Of a stretch of 64,000 nt of DNA, positions 22,923 through 31,273 are shown piece after piece. The notes under the pieces are model-generated. The model was not told the origin of the DNA, ran no database searches, and was given only the letters and a program-made list of their open reading frames with translations. Both the position numbers and the translations under genes were made by a program. Origin of the DNA: Paraburkholderia sabiae (lineage in GTDB: Bacteria; Pseudomonadota; Gammaproteobacteria; Burkholderiales; Burkholderiaceae); the NCBI RefSeq assembly GCF_030412785.1, contig NZ_CP125295.1:4650001-4714000 (forward strand), given 5' to 3'. How positions within the stretch are numbered: position 1 is the first letter of the stretch; every line of letters starts with the position of its first letter.

Positions 22923-24398
22923 ATGACTATGATCGAGTACTCCACTGCACTGTCGTCGAACGTTCGCGAGCGGTTTTTCATCGATGGCGAATGGGTTGCA
23001 AGCCATTCCGGCGCGCGCCATGTTCTCGTTTCTCCGGCGACGGAAAAGCCGTTCATGTCGGTTCCGCTCGCGGACGCCACGGATGTCGAACGTGCGATAG
23101 CAGCCGCGCGCCGCGCATTCGATAGCGGTCCGTGGCCGAAGATGTCGGGCGCGGAGCGCAGTGTGTATTTGCAGCGTTTGACGGAGGAAATCCGGCTGCG
23201 GCTACCGCTGCTTGCGCAGTTGTGGACGGAGCAGGTGGGCGCGCCGATCACCTTTGCAAACGGGCTGCTGCCCGTCGGCATTACGCGCTTCGAGTTCTTT
23301 TCGGAACTGGCGAAGACCTATGAATTCGAGGACGCGCGGCCGACGCGGCGCGGACATGCGCGCGTGCGCCGCGAGCCTGTCGGCGTCGCCGCGTTGATCG
23401 CGCCGTGGAATGCGACGTTCCCGATCGTGTCGCAGAAGATTGCTGCGGCGCTGGCGGCGGGCTGCACGGTCGTGGTGAAATCGCCGGTTGAGAGTCCGCT
23501 GGATGCGCTGATCATCGCCGAATGTGCGGCCGCTGCGAGCCTTCCGCCTGGTGTGCTGAATGTCATCACGGCGGGCCGCGACGAAGGTGCGCAACTGGTG
23601 CAGTCGCGTGACGTCGACAAGATCAGCTTCACGGGCAGCGTGGCAACAGGCCAATGGATCGCGCGCGCGGCCGTCGACAGAATGGCGCGCGTGACGCTCG
23701 AACTCGGCGGCAAGTCGGCAGCGATCCTGCTCGACGATGTCGATCTGTCTTCGGCGCTGGCCGCGTTGACGCCGTTCACGATGCCGTTTTCAGGGCAGAT
23801 CTGCTTCGCGCAGACGCGCATTCTTGCGCCACGCGCGCGGCATGACGAAGTGGTGAGCGCGTACGCTGAGATTGTGTCGAAGCTGAAGGTGGGCGATCCG
23901 CACGATGCCGATACGCGCATCGGGCCGCTCCTCAATGCGGTGCAGCGCGATCGCGTGCGTGCTTATATCGATCGCGGCGTGAAAGAAGGCGCGCGGCTCG
24001 CGTTGGGCGGAAGCGGCAACGTAGGCTTCGACAAGGGCTATTTCGTCGAGCCCACGGTATTTGCCGACGTCGCGCCGGACATGACCATCGCGCAGGAAGA
24101 AATCTTCGGACCCGTCGTGTCGATTCTTCCTTACGACAACATCGACGACGCCGTGCGCATTGCGAACGATACGCCGTATGGCTTGAGCGGCTCGGTGTAT
24201 GGCCGCGATCCGGAGCAGGCCTACGCGCTAGCGTGCCGCATGCGCGCCGGCAACATCGGCGTGAACGGCGTCGAGCTGGCGGCCAATGTGCCGTTCGGCG
24301 GCTACAAATTATCAGGAGTCGGCCGCGAGGGCGGTCGCGAGGGACTGGAGGCCTACCTCGAAACCAAGGCAGTGTTCATGCCGACGGCAGCAGGGTAA
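22923..24398 (+). CDS. NAD(P)-dependent aldehyde dehydrogenase
   Basis: A 491-residue aldehyde dehydrogenase of the usual length. Catalytic Glu lies in LELGGKSAAILLDD, catalytic Cys in FSGQICFAQTR, the Asn of the active site in APWNATFPI, and the coenzyme segment is FTGSVATGQWIA. It should oxidise an aldehyde to the acid in the cytoplasm. A second ATG six bases inside (22929) is an alternative start. The AraC-type regulator directly downstream resembles FeaR-like activators of aromatic-aldehyde dehydrogenases, and paired AraC-type repeats precede the promoter. The substrate class is therefore likely aromatic or amine-derived, as an inference. Confidence 0.92.
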   Translation: MTMIEYSTALSSNVRERFFIDGEWVASHSGARHVLVSPATEKPFMSVPLADATDVERAIAAARRAFDSGPWPKMSGAERSVYLQRLTEEIRLRLPLLAQLWTEQVGAPITFANGLLPVGITRFEFFSELAKTYEFEDARPTRRGHARVRREPVGVAALIAPWNATFPIVSQKIAAALAAGCTVVVKSPVESPLDALIIAECAAAASLPPGVLNVITAGRDEGAQLVQSRDVDKISFTGSVATGQWIARAAVDRMARVTLELGGKSAAILLDDVDLSSALAALTPFTMPFSGQICFAQTRILAPRARHDEVVSAYAEIVSKLKVGDPHDADTRIGPLLNAVQRDRVRAYIDRGVKEGARLALGGSGNVGFDKGYFVEPTVFADVAPDMTIAQEEIFGPVVSILPYDNIDDAVRIANDTPYGLSGSVYGRDPEQAYALACRMRAGNIGVNGVELAANVPFGGYKLSGVGREGGREGLEAYLETKAVFMPTAAG

Positions 24399-24450
24399 CG
24401 CGTAATCGCGCGTGCCGTGCCTGTCCGTTTCAGATTCATGAGGCGTTTTC

Positions 24451-25404
24451 ATGCATTTCGACACGCACGAAATGACTTTCGATTCCGGCCTGAGTGCGGG
24501 CGAGCGATGGTCGGATGTGATGCTCAACAGTCACGGCCTGCGTTGCGCTTTCGACGCGCAGCAGTCGGCCGATTCGACGGTGAAGAGCTGGAAGCTGGGC
24601 GAAGTCGGCGTGTCGCTTGCCGACCTCGCAGTGCAGACGCTGTCGCCCGTCGATGAAGCGTGGCCGTCGTGGCAAGGCGGCTGGACGTTCGTCAAGCTCG
24701 TGACGGCGGGGCATGTGCACGTGCAATGGCGCGGCCTCGTGCAACGTTTCGACGCGGGCAGCATGTTTATCATCGACCCCGTCTATCCGTTCGCGGAAAG
24801 CTTCCCGGACCGCGCACGGATGACGGTGCTGCGTGTTCCGAAAGCGAGCCTGCGCGAGCGCGGCGTGCATCATTCGGGTGCTGGGCCGCTGGTGGGCGAT
24901 CCGCGCTCGCCCGACGTGCGCGCAACCTGCGACCTGATTCAGTGCATTGCAAGTCAGTCCACTGCGCCGAGTGCGATCGCGCGGAACATGATGGGCGAGC
25001 AGTTGCTCGAACTCATCGAATTTTCGATGATCGATCCGGGCGCGCGTTCGAAACGGCGATGTCCCGAAGCGTTGATTCATCAGGCGAAGCGTTACATCGA
25101 CACACATCTCGGCGATACTGCACTCGACGTCGCTGCGATTGCGGGCGGCGTGCACGTGTCGTCGCAACATCTGCAGCGTCTGTTTCGCACGAAGGGCATC
25201 TCGCTGATGCGTTACGTGTGGCAGGCGCGGCTCGAGCGCGCGGCGCTGCTGCTGCGCGCGGGCGCAACCCGCAGCAGTTCGATTCAGGAAATCGGCTGGC
25301 AGTGCGGCTTCACGACTGCCGCGCATTTCAGCCGACTTTTCAGGCGTCAATACGGCGTGTCGCCATCGGACTTCCGCTTTGCGGGCGTTGAGGTTCAGTC
25401 ATAG
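24451..25404 (+). CDS. AraC-family transcriptional regulator
   Basis: A 317-residue regulator. The N-terminal ligand part (about 1-190) is of the FeaR/AraC-binding-like type. The C-terminal domain has the two helix-turn-helix units: DTALDVAAIAGGVHVSSQHLQRLFR, then IQEIGWQCGFTTAAHFSRLFRR and YGVSPSDFR. It probably activates the aldehyde dehydrogenase gene 52 bp upstream through the TGGACAA repeats at 22827-22854. The cupin gene follows after 22 bp and may be cotranscribed. Confidence 0.9.
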   Translation: MHFDTHEMTFDSGLSAGERWSDVMLNSHGLRCAFDAQQSADSTVKSWKLGEVGVSLADLAVQTLSPVDEAWPSWQGGWTFVKLVTAGHVHVQWRGLVQRFDAGSMFIIDPVYPFAESFPDRARMTVLRVPKASLRERGVHHSGAGPLVGDPRSPDVRATCDLIQCIASQSTAPSAIARNMMGEQLLELIEFSMIDPGARSKRRCPEALIHQAKRYIDTHLGDTALDVAAIAGGVHVSSQHLQRLFRTKGISLMRYVWQARLERAALLLRAGATRSSSIQEIGWQCGFTTAAHFSRLFRRQYGVSPSDFRFAGVEVQS

Positions 25405-25426
25405 TCAGTCATAAGGAAAATCATCG

Positions 25427-25882
25427 ATGTATAAGGCTCTATTCGCGGCAGCCGTCTTGACGGGTGCAATCGCATCGACGGGTTTGCACGCGGAAACGAT
25501 CCAACCCGTCAAGGTGTCGAAAGCCGATCTGGCGGGCGCGATATTCAATCGCAAAGATGCCGTCACGAAGGATGAAAACGGCCATCGAAGCAGCGACGCC
25601 GTCACGTACACGTCGCCGGATAACGCGTATCAGACGGGTGTCTACAAGTCGGGCCCGTTGCACGAAGAGATCAAGGGCCCGCAGGGGCTGCCGTATACCG
25701 AGTTTCTGTATTTTCTGTCGGGCAGCGTGAAGCTGACGTCGTCGGACGGTAAGGTGATGGTCGTGAATACGGGCGAAGGCGTCACGCTTCCCAAAGGCTG
25801 GACGGGACAGTTCGATACCAGGGGCTACACCAAGCTCTACGTTACCTACGATTCCGACGAAGCGAACAAGGCGAAGCAGTAG
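25427..25882 (+). CDS. Exported cupin protein
   Basis: A 151-residue protein with a signal peptide (MYKALFAAAVLTGAIASTGLHA, then ETIQ). The mature part is a single small cupin barrel: PYTEFLYFLSGSVKLTSSDGK is the first cupin motif region and GEGVTLPKGWTGQFDT the second. The metal-binding His of the first motif is absent, and Glu in YTEF may be the only ligand. It resembles the ureidoglycine-aminohydrolase-like cupins but sits in the periplasm. AAGGA lies 10 bases before the start. A strong terminator follows. Confidence 0.8.
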   Translation: MYKALFAAAVLTGAIASTGLHAETIQPVKVSKADLAGAIFNRKDAVTKDENGHRSSDAVTYTSPDNAYQTGVYKSGPLHEEIKGPQGLPYTEFLYFLSGSVKLTSSDGKVMVVNTGEGVTLPKGWTGQFDTRGYTKLYVTYDSDEANKAKQ

Positions 25883-25922
25883 CGCGAACGTTCGCATCCG
25901 TCAATTTCCCGCTGAAAGAAAA

Positions 25923-25947
25923 GGGCCGCGTTTTCGCGGCCCTTTTT
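25923..25947 (+). terminator. Rho-independent terminator after the cupin gene
   Basis: GGGCCGCG (25923-25930) and CGCGGCCC (25935-25942) form a perfect stem around TTTT, followed by TTTTT (25943-25947). The T-run runs into the first half-site of the next promoter array. Confidence 0.9.
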
Positions 25948-26038
25948 GTATCCCAATGTATCTGCGCCGCCATCTGATACATACCGACTCAATCGCAGAC
26001 ACTGCGGACACAACGCAGATACGTCCGACGTGTTTAAT
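25946..26038 (+). promoter_or_regulatory. GATACAT-type array promoter of the second Tat hydrolase
   Basis: Core: GATACGT (26018-26024), 7 bases, GTTTAAT (26032-26038), 78 bp before the start codon. A same-orientation copy GATACAT is at 25976-25982 (42 bp upstream). Opposite-orientation copies are at 25956-25962 (ATGTATC, 62 bp) and 25946-25952 (TTGTATC, 72 bp). This matches the dipZ array copy for copy. Confidence 0.6.
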
Positions 26039-26116
26039 ACATCCATGCCAGCCGATTGCGTCTCCCGCAAGCGCGCGCAGATGTCACTTAAGCAACCGTA
26101 CCTAAGGAAACTCACC

Positions 26117-27142
26117 ATGTCGGATCAGATCAACACTCGGCGCCGTCGTCTGCTTGGGACGACCGTTGCGGGCATCGGCCTGCTGCAGATGGGCCTGAGC
26201 GAACTCGCGCAGGCCCAAACCACGAAGACGGTGTCGAGCGTCGGTTCGTACGCGGAGATCAAGCAGATCAATGCGGGCACGCTGAACATCGGCTACGCGG
26301 AAGCGGGTCCGCAAAACGGACCGGTTGTGATTCTGGTGCACGGCTGGCCGTACGACATCTATAGCTATGCCGAAGTGACGCCGCTGCTCGTCGCAGCGGG
26401 TTATCGCGTGATCGTGCCGTATCTGCGCGGCTACGGCAGCACGCGCTTTCTTTCGTCGGATACGCCGCGCAACGGCCAGCAGGCCGTGATCGCTGTCGAT
26501 CTGATCGCGCTGATGGACGCGCTGAAGATCGACAAGGCGATTCTGGGCGGCTTCGACTGGGGCGCGCGCACGGTGAACATCGTCGCCGCGCTGTGGCCGG
26601 AACGCGTCAAGGCGATGGTGTCGGTGAGCGGCTATCTGATCGGCAGCCAGGCGGCGAACCATGCGCCGTTGCCGCCGAAAGCGGAATTCGCGTGGTGGTA
26701 CCAGTTCTACTTTGCGACCGAGCGCGGCTATGCCGGTTACGACGCGAATCGCCACGACTTCAACAAGCTGATCTGGCAACTCGCGTCGCCGAAGTGGAAT
26801 TTCTCGGACGCGACCTTCGACCGCTCGGCCGAATCGTTCAACAACCCGGACCACGTCGCCGTCGTGATCGACAACTATCGCTGGCGTCTCGGCCTGTCGC
26901 GCGGCGAGGCGAAGTACGACGACATCGAAAAGCGTCTCGCAACGGCGCCGACCATCGCCGTGCCGACCATCACGATGGAAGGCGACGCGAACGGCGCGCC
27001 GCATCCGCAGCCGGAAGCGTACGCGAAGAAGTTCACGGGCAAGTACGCGCACCGGAACATCGGCGGCGGCATAGGGCACAACCTGCCGCAAGAGGCGCCG
27101 AAGGCCTTCGCCGACGCGATCATCGACGTCGCGCGTTTCTGA
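26117..27142 (+). CDS. Tat-exported epoxide-hydrolase-like alpha/beta hydrolase (second copy)
   Basis: Start at 26117, with AAGGA 9 bases upstream and the Tat signal (TRRRRLLGTTVAGIGLL) opening the protein; in-frame sequence back to 25946 would read through the promoter and terminator. The 341-residue product matches the enzyme at 7741-8784 over its whole length, including HGWPYDIY, the nucleophile elbow GGFDWGAR (Asp) and GIGHNLPQEAPKAF (His). DWG elbows are typical of epoxide hydrolases and dehalogenases. The cytochrome P460 gene follows after 22 bp, so both are made together. Confidence 0.88.
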   Translation: MSDQINTRRRRLLGTTVAGIGLLQMGLSELAQAQTTKTVSSVGSYAEIKQINAGTLNIGYAEAGPQNGPVVILVHGWPYDIYSYAEVTPLLVAAGYRVIVPYLRGYGSTRFLSSDTPRNGQQAVIAVDLIALMDALKIDKAILGGFDWGARTVNIVAALWPERVKAMVSVSGYLIGSQAANHAPLPPKAEFAWWYQFYFATERGYAGYDANRHDFNKLIWQLASPKWNFSDATFDRSAESFNNPDHVAVVIDNYRWRLGLSRGEAKYDDIEKRLATAPTIAVPTITMEGDANGAPHPQPEAYAKKFTGKYAHRNIGGGIGHNLPQEAPKAFADAIIDVARF

Positions 27143-27164
27143 CGCACGAATGAGGAGCCATTCA

Positions 27165-27695
27165 ATGCGAGCCATCCGGACCGCGTATGTCATCCTCAGC
27201 GCGGCGCTGCTGGTCGGCGCCGTGTCGGCGGATCAGGCGATCGCCGAGTCGGCCAAACCTGCGCAGGCCGTTAATAAAGCGGCGTCGCCGATATACGGCG
27301 TCACGATTCCCGAGGGCTACCGCAAGTGGCAGGTGATCGCGCCGGCCGAAGAGGGCGCGCCCCTCGACGAACTGCGCGTCGTGCTCGGCAATCCCGCTGC
27401 CGTGAAGGCGATCGAAAACTCGACGCTGCCGTATCCCGACGGTGCGACGTTCGTGAAGCTCGCGTACAAGCGCAAACAGTCGCCGGATTTCGAATCGGCG
27501 ACCGTGCCGGGCCAGCCGACGACCGTGCAGGTCATGGTGAAGGATTCGCGCCGCTATGCGTCGTCGGGCGGCTGGGGTTACGGGCGCTTCATCAATGGAC
27601 AGCCCGCCGATCTCGCGCAGCATCAGACGTGCTTCGCGTGCCACGCGGCGCGAGTCAAAGACCGCGACTACATCTTCACTCATTACGCACCCTAA
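27165..27695 (+). CDS. Periplasmic cytochrome P460 family protein
   Basis: A 176-residue protein with a signal peptide (cleavage after about residue 28, near AIA/E) and one haem c motif, CFACH, close to the C-terminus. The strand YPDGATFVKLAYK matches the region that in cytochrome P460 holds the Lys cross-linked to haem; the Lys in FVK is the candidate. P460 proteins oxidise hydroxylamine or nitric oxide, and related forms have other redox roles. The start at 27165 follows AGGAG by 7 bases and lies in an operon with the Tat-exported hydrolase. A terminator follows the gene. Confidence 0.88.
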   Translation: MRAIRTAYVILSAALLVGAVSADQAIAESAKPAQAVNKAASPIYGVTIPEGYRKWQVIAPAEEGAPLDELRVVLGNPAAVKAIENSTLPYPDGATFVKLAYKRKQSPDFESATVPGQPTTVQVMVKDSRRYASSGGWGYGRFINGQPADLAQHQTCFACHAARVKDRDYIFTHYAP

Positions 27696-27722
27696 GCGCA
27701 CACGCGTCGGGCGGAGGTAAAG

Positions 27723-27750
27723 AGCGGCCGGCATACAGCCGGCCGCTTTT
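27723..27750 (+). terminator. Rho-independent terminator after the P460 gene
   Basis: AGCGGCCGGC (27723-27732) and GCCGGCCGCT (27738-27747) form a perfect 10-bp stem around ATACA, followed by TTT. Confidence 0.85.
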
Positions 27751-27895
27751 ATGCGTTTACAACACACCCAAAGGCTGTGTGGGATAATCGCCGGGTTTGC
27801 CCAGGGCGCGACTCACGAGGTTGTTCGCACGGGCGCACGAGGGGCCTTATTCGCGTGGCCCGCTTTCTCTCTGCGATAACTCTCCCACAACCACG

Positions 27896-29755
27896 ATGCC
27901 CGCATACCGTTCCAAAACCTCCACCGCCGGCCGCAACATGGCTGGGGCGCGCTCGCTGTGGCGCGCTACCGGCATGAAAGACGAAGACTTTTCCAAGCCG
28001 ATTATCGCGGTCGTCAACTCGTTCACCCAGTTCGTGCCGGGTCACGTGCACCTGAAAGACCTCGGCCAGCTCGTCGCGCGCGAAATCGAAGCAGCGGGCG
28101 GCGTCGCGAAAGAATTCAACACCATCGCCGTCGACGACGGCATCGCGATGGGCCACGACGGCATGCTGTATTCGCTGCCGAGCCGCGACATCATCGCGGA
28201 CTCCGTCGAGTACATGGTCAACGCGCATTGCGCCGACGCGATGGTGTGCATCTCGAACTGCGACAAGATCACCCCCGGCATGCTGATGGCCGCGATGCGC
28301 CTGAACATCCCCGTGATCTTCGTGTCGGGCGGCCCGATGGAAGCAGGCAAGACGCGCCTCGCGAATCCGAAGACGGGCACGATCGAGTTCAAGAAGCTCG
28401 ACCTCGTCGACGCGATGGTGATCGCCGCCGACCAGTCCTACTCCGACGCCGACGTCGCCGAAGTGGAACGCTCCGCGTGCCCGACGTGCGGCTCGTGCTC
28501 GGGCATGTTCACGGCCAACTCGATGAACTGCCTGACGGAAGCGCTCGGCCTGTCGCTGCCAGGCAACGGCACGGTCGTCGCGACGCACGCGGACCGCGAG
28601 CAGCTTTTCAAGCGCGCGGGCAGCCGCATCGTCGAACTGGCGCGCCAGTACTACGAGAACGAAGACGAGCGCGTGCTGCCGCGTTCGGTGGGCTTCAAGG
28701 CGTTCGAAAACGCAATGACGCTCGACATCGCGATGGGCGGCTCGACCAACACGATCCTGCATTTGCTGGCGATCGCGCAGGAAGCGGGCATCGACTTTTC
28801 GATGACGGACATCGACCGTCTGTCGCGCAGCGTGCCGCAGCTGTGCAAGGTCGCGCCGAACACGAACAAGTACCACATCGAAGACGTGCATCGCGCGGGC
28901 GGCATCATGGCGATCCTCGGCGAGCTGGAGCGTGCGGGCAAGCTGCATACGGACGTGCCGACGGTGCACGCGCCGACCCTGGGCGACGCGTTGAATCAGT
29001 GGGACATCGTGCTCACGGATGACGCGGCCGTGAAGACGTTCTACATGGCGGGTCCCGCAGGCGTTCCGACGCAGGTCGCGTTCAGCCAGGACACGCGCTG
29101 GCCGAGTCTCGATCTCGACCGCGCCGAAGGCTGTATCCGCTCGTACGAGCACGCTTTCTCGAAGGAAGGCGGCCTTGCGGTGCTGACGGGCAACATCGCG
29201 CGCGACGGCTGCGTCGTGAAGACGGCGGGCGTCGACGAAAGCATTCTCGTGTTCGAAGGCTCGGCGCACGTGACGGAATCGCAGGACGAAGCTGTCGAGA
29301 ACATCCTCAACGACAAGGTCAAGGCCGGCGATATCGTGATCGTCCGCTACGAAGGTCCGAAGGGCGGTCCGGGCATGCAGGAAATGCTCTATCCCACCAG
29401 CTACATCAAGTCGAAGGGTCTCGGCAAGGCATGCGCACTGCTGACGGACGGCCGCTTTTCGGGCGGCACGTCGGGTCTGTCGATCGGTCACTGCTCGCCG
29501 GAAGCGGCGGCGGGCGGCGCGATCGGCCTCGTGCGCGACGGGGACAAGATCCGCATCGACATTCCGAACCGCACGATCGACGTGCTGCTGTCGGACGAAG
29601 AACTCGCACGCCGCCGCGAAGAGCAGAACGCGAAGGGCTGGAAGCCTGCGAAGCCGCGTCCGCGCAAGGTGTCGGCCGCGCTGAAGGCGTACGCGAAGCT
29701 CGTCATGTCGGCGGACAAGGGTGCCGTGCGCGACCTGTCGTTACTCGACGACTGA
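27896..29755 (+). CDS. ilvD: Dihydroxy-acid dehydratase
   Basis: A 619-residue IlvD, close to the usual 616. It dehydrates 2,3-dihydroxy-isovalerate and 2,3-dihydroxy-3-methylvalerate, the third step of valine and isoleucine synthesis. Iron-sulfur cluster Cys residues are visible in CISNCDK and [11 protein letters not shown], and the C-terminal signature region holds [18 protein letters not shown]. The start at 27896 begins the conserved [16 protein letters not shown]; in-frame codons upstream to 27797 are not conserved-looking. It is a single-gene unit between two terminators. Confidence 0.97.
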   Translation: MPAYRSKTSTAGRNMAGARSLWRATGMKDEDFSKPIIAVVNSFTQFVPGHVHLKDLGQLVAREIEAAGGVAKEFNTIAVDDGIAMGHDGMLYSLPSRDIIADSVEYMVNAHCADAMVCISNCDKITPGMLMAAMRLNIPVIFVSGGPMEAGKTRLANPKTGTIEFKKLDLVDAMVIAADQSYSDADVAEVERSACPTCGSCSGMFTANSMNCLTEALGLSLPGNGTVVATHADREQLFKRAGSRIVELARQYYENEDERVLPRSVGFKAFENAMTLDIAMGGSTNTILHLLAIAQEAGIDFSMTDIDRLSRSVPQLCKVAPNTNKYHIEDVHRAGGIMAILGELERAGKLHTDVPTVHAPTLGDALNQWDIVLTDDAAVKTFYMAGPAGVPTQVAFSQDTRWPSLDLDRAEGCIRSYEHAFSKEGGLAVLTGNIARDGCVVKTAGVDESILVFEGSAHVTESQDEAVENILNDKVKAGDIVIVRYEGPKGGPGMQEMLYPTSYIKSKGLGKACALLTDGRFSGGTSGLSIGHCSPEAAAGGAIGLVRDGDKIRIDIPNRTIDVLLSDEELARRREEQNAKGWKPAKPRPRKVSAALKAYAKLVMSADKGAVRDLSLLDD

Positions 29756-29789
29756 TTCCGCGAGCGGGCTTGCGTCCGCGTGCATTGAG

Positions 29790-29817
29790 AAGGCCGCTCG
29801 TTCGAGCGGCCTTTTTT
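29790..29817 (+). terminator. Rho-independent terminator after ilvD
   Basis: AAGGCCGCTCG (29790-29800) and CGAGCGGCCTT (29803-29813) form the stem, and TTTTTT (29812-29817) follows. It lies between the ilvD stop and the convergent TIGR03118-type gene. Confidence 0.9.
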
Positions 29818-29836
29818 ATTGCCTTTTTTGCGGCGT

Positions 29837-30949
29837 TCAGTTCGCCGACGCGTCGATACGCCCGAACATGCCCGTCGTCTTGCTCGGACCTGCCGCATAG
29901 AACAGCGTGTTCTTCGGTTGATTGTCGACGTCGTTGCCGAAGCTGATGCCCCACAAGCCCTTCTGCGTGAACGGCTGGCCGTCGTGCAGCGTGAGCTTGC
30001 CGAGATCCTTCGCGGTGTTCGGATCGAAGGCTTCGATCGTGCCGTCGCCGAAATTGCCGACCAGCAGGTCATTGCTCAACGGACCGAAGTTCGCAGGCGC
30101 CTGCGCGATGCCCCACGGTGCATTCAGCACGCCGCCCGCCATTGCGAACTGCCTCACGAGATGGCCGCTCAGATCGAATTCGTCGAGCACGCCGAGTCCC
30201 GCGCCGACCACCTGCGCATTCGCCGTCGCGTTCTGCTTCGCGTAGGTGACGAAGATGTTGCTGCCGATCGCCTGAATGCCGAACGGCGCGAAGCCGGCGG
30301 GCACGCTCGGGTCCTTGAACTGGCCGTCGAGCTGGATCTTCTGGAACGTCGAGTTGAACACGTCGATCTTGCCGTTGTGGAAATCGGCGGCGTAGAGCAG
30401 GCTCTGACCGTTCAGAGATGCTGCTGTCAGGCCCTTGTAGATCGCGCCGCCGCTGGCGTCGTCGAACGCGGTGACGGCTTGCGTCGGCAGCACTTTCGGC
30501 GACCATGCCGCAATCGTGCCGGCATCGGTGGCCCAGACGAACACGGCGCTGCTGCTGTTGCCGCCGCTATTGATGACGAAGTCCGACGTCGAGTTGAAGA
30601 TGATGCCTGTCGGGCCGGCGGGACCGTTCTGGCCGTCGGGAATCGTCACGACGAGCGATTGCACGACGCCATTGCCGTCGTAGAGCGTCGATTTGTGCGT
30701 CGTGTTGTCCGACACCCAGAAGGTGCCCTTCGGATTGAACGCGACGCCCCAGCCATTCTGCAGATTCGGATCGGTGTGCGCGGCGGGCGTGCTGCCGTCC
30801 GACACCAGCGCGGTCGAAACGAAGGGGCTTGCGGGCGGCGGCGGCGCGTTATCACTGCCGCCACCACAGGCTGCGAGGCCGCCCGCCACTGCGCCGGCGA
30901 GTGCGATTGCAATCAGCGATCTATACGTGTTCATCATCAGCTTCCTCAT
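29837..30949 (-). CDS. TIGR03118-type beta-propeller lipoprotein
   Basis: A 370-residue secreted protein with a lipoprotein signal (hydrophobic segment then lipobox LAAC, about residue 28) and a Gly/Pro-rich linker. The rest is built of repeated propeller-like segments (NGWGVAFNPKGTFWVSDNTT, LLYAADFHNGKIDVFN, NDLLVGNFGDGTIEAFDP) characteristic of the TIGR03118 family, whose function is unknown. An in-frame ATG at 30934 is an alternative start. The family often accompanies extracellular oxidases or stress genes; none is adjacent here. Confidence 0.85.
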   Translation of the reverse strand: MRKLMMNTYRSLIAIALAGAVAGGLAACGGGSDNAPPPPASPFVSTALVSDGSTPAAHTDPNLQNGWGVAFNPKGTFWVSDNTTHKSTLYDGNGVVQSLVVTIPDGQNGPAGPTGIIFNSTSDFVINSGGNSSSAVFVWATDAGTIAAWSPKVLPTQAVTAFDDASGGAIYKGLTAASLNGQSLLYAADFHNGKIDVFNSTFQKIQLDGQFKDPSVPAGFAPFGIQAIGSNIFVTYAKQNATANAQVVGAGLGVLDEFDLSGHLVRQFAMAGGVLNAPWGIAQAPANFGPLSNDLLVGNFGDGTIEAFDPNTAKDLGKLTLHDGQPFTQKGLWGISFGNDVDNQPKNTLFYAAGPSKTTGMFGRIDASAN

Positions 30950-31273
30950 TCGTTGTCATGCGTTTCAATAGGATGGCTAATCAATCGATCTAGGGTCTTC
31001 CTGTCGATATGAAGGGTCCGTCTGCATCAGGACCTTCCTTCAGAACGACTGTGATTGCCCGTCTATTCCAGTGTTTTTTCGACGAAAGAGATTGCTGCAT
31101 TCGCTTCGTTTCGCGCGCTTCCACTTCGCAACTCACGTCCATTTACGAGCGCCGCGTGTTACTGATCGCGTTCGACGAAATCGTGCAAACGAAAAATCCC
31201 GCCGCGAAGGAATAAGCGAAACGGGCCGGGTGTTGTTCGATATGCAACCGTCAATCAAACATGGAAGGACGTC
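30950..31273. other. Intergenic region without recognised gene
   Basis: A 324-bp divergent gap, A/T-richer than its surroundings. It should hold promoters for the TIGR03118 lipoprotein (minus) and the acyltransferase (plus). The only structure I see is a small imperfect inverted repeat, AAGGGTCC (31012-31019) against GGACCTT (31030-31036). No conserved reading frame is evident. Confidence 0.6.

Noticed and set aside
22741..22926. A 61-codon plus-strand frame before the aldehyde dehydrogenase
   Set aside because: No ribosome site, no family resemblance, and it overlaps the AraC-type repeats and promoter.
27749..29491. A 580-codon open frame on the minus strand
   Set aside because: Antisense to ilvD, whose iron-sulfur motifs and length fix the plus-strand reading.
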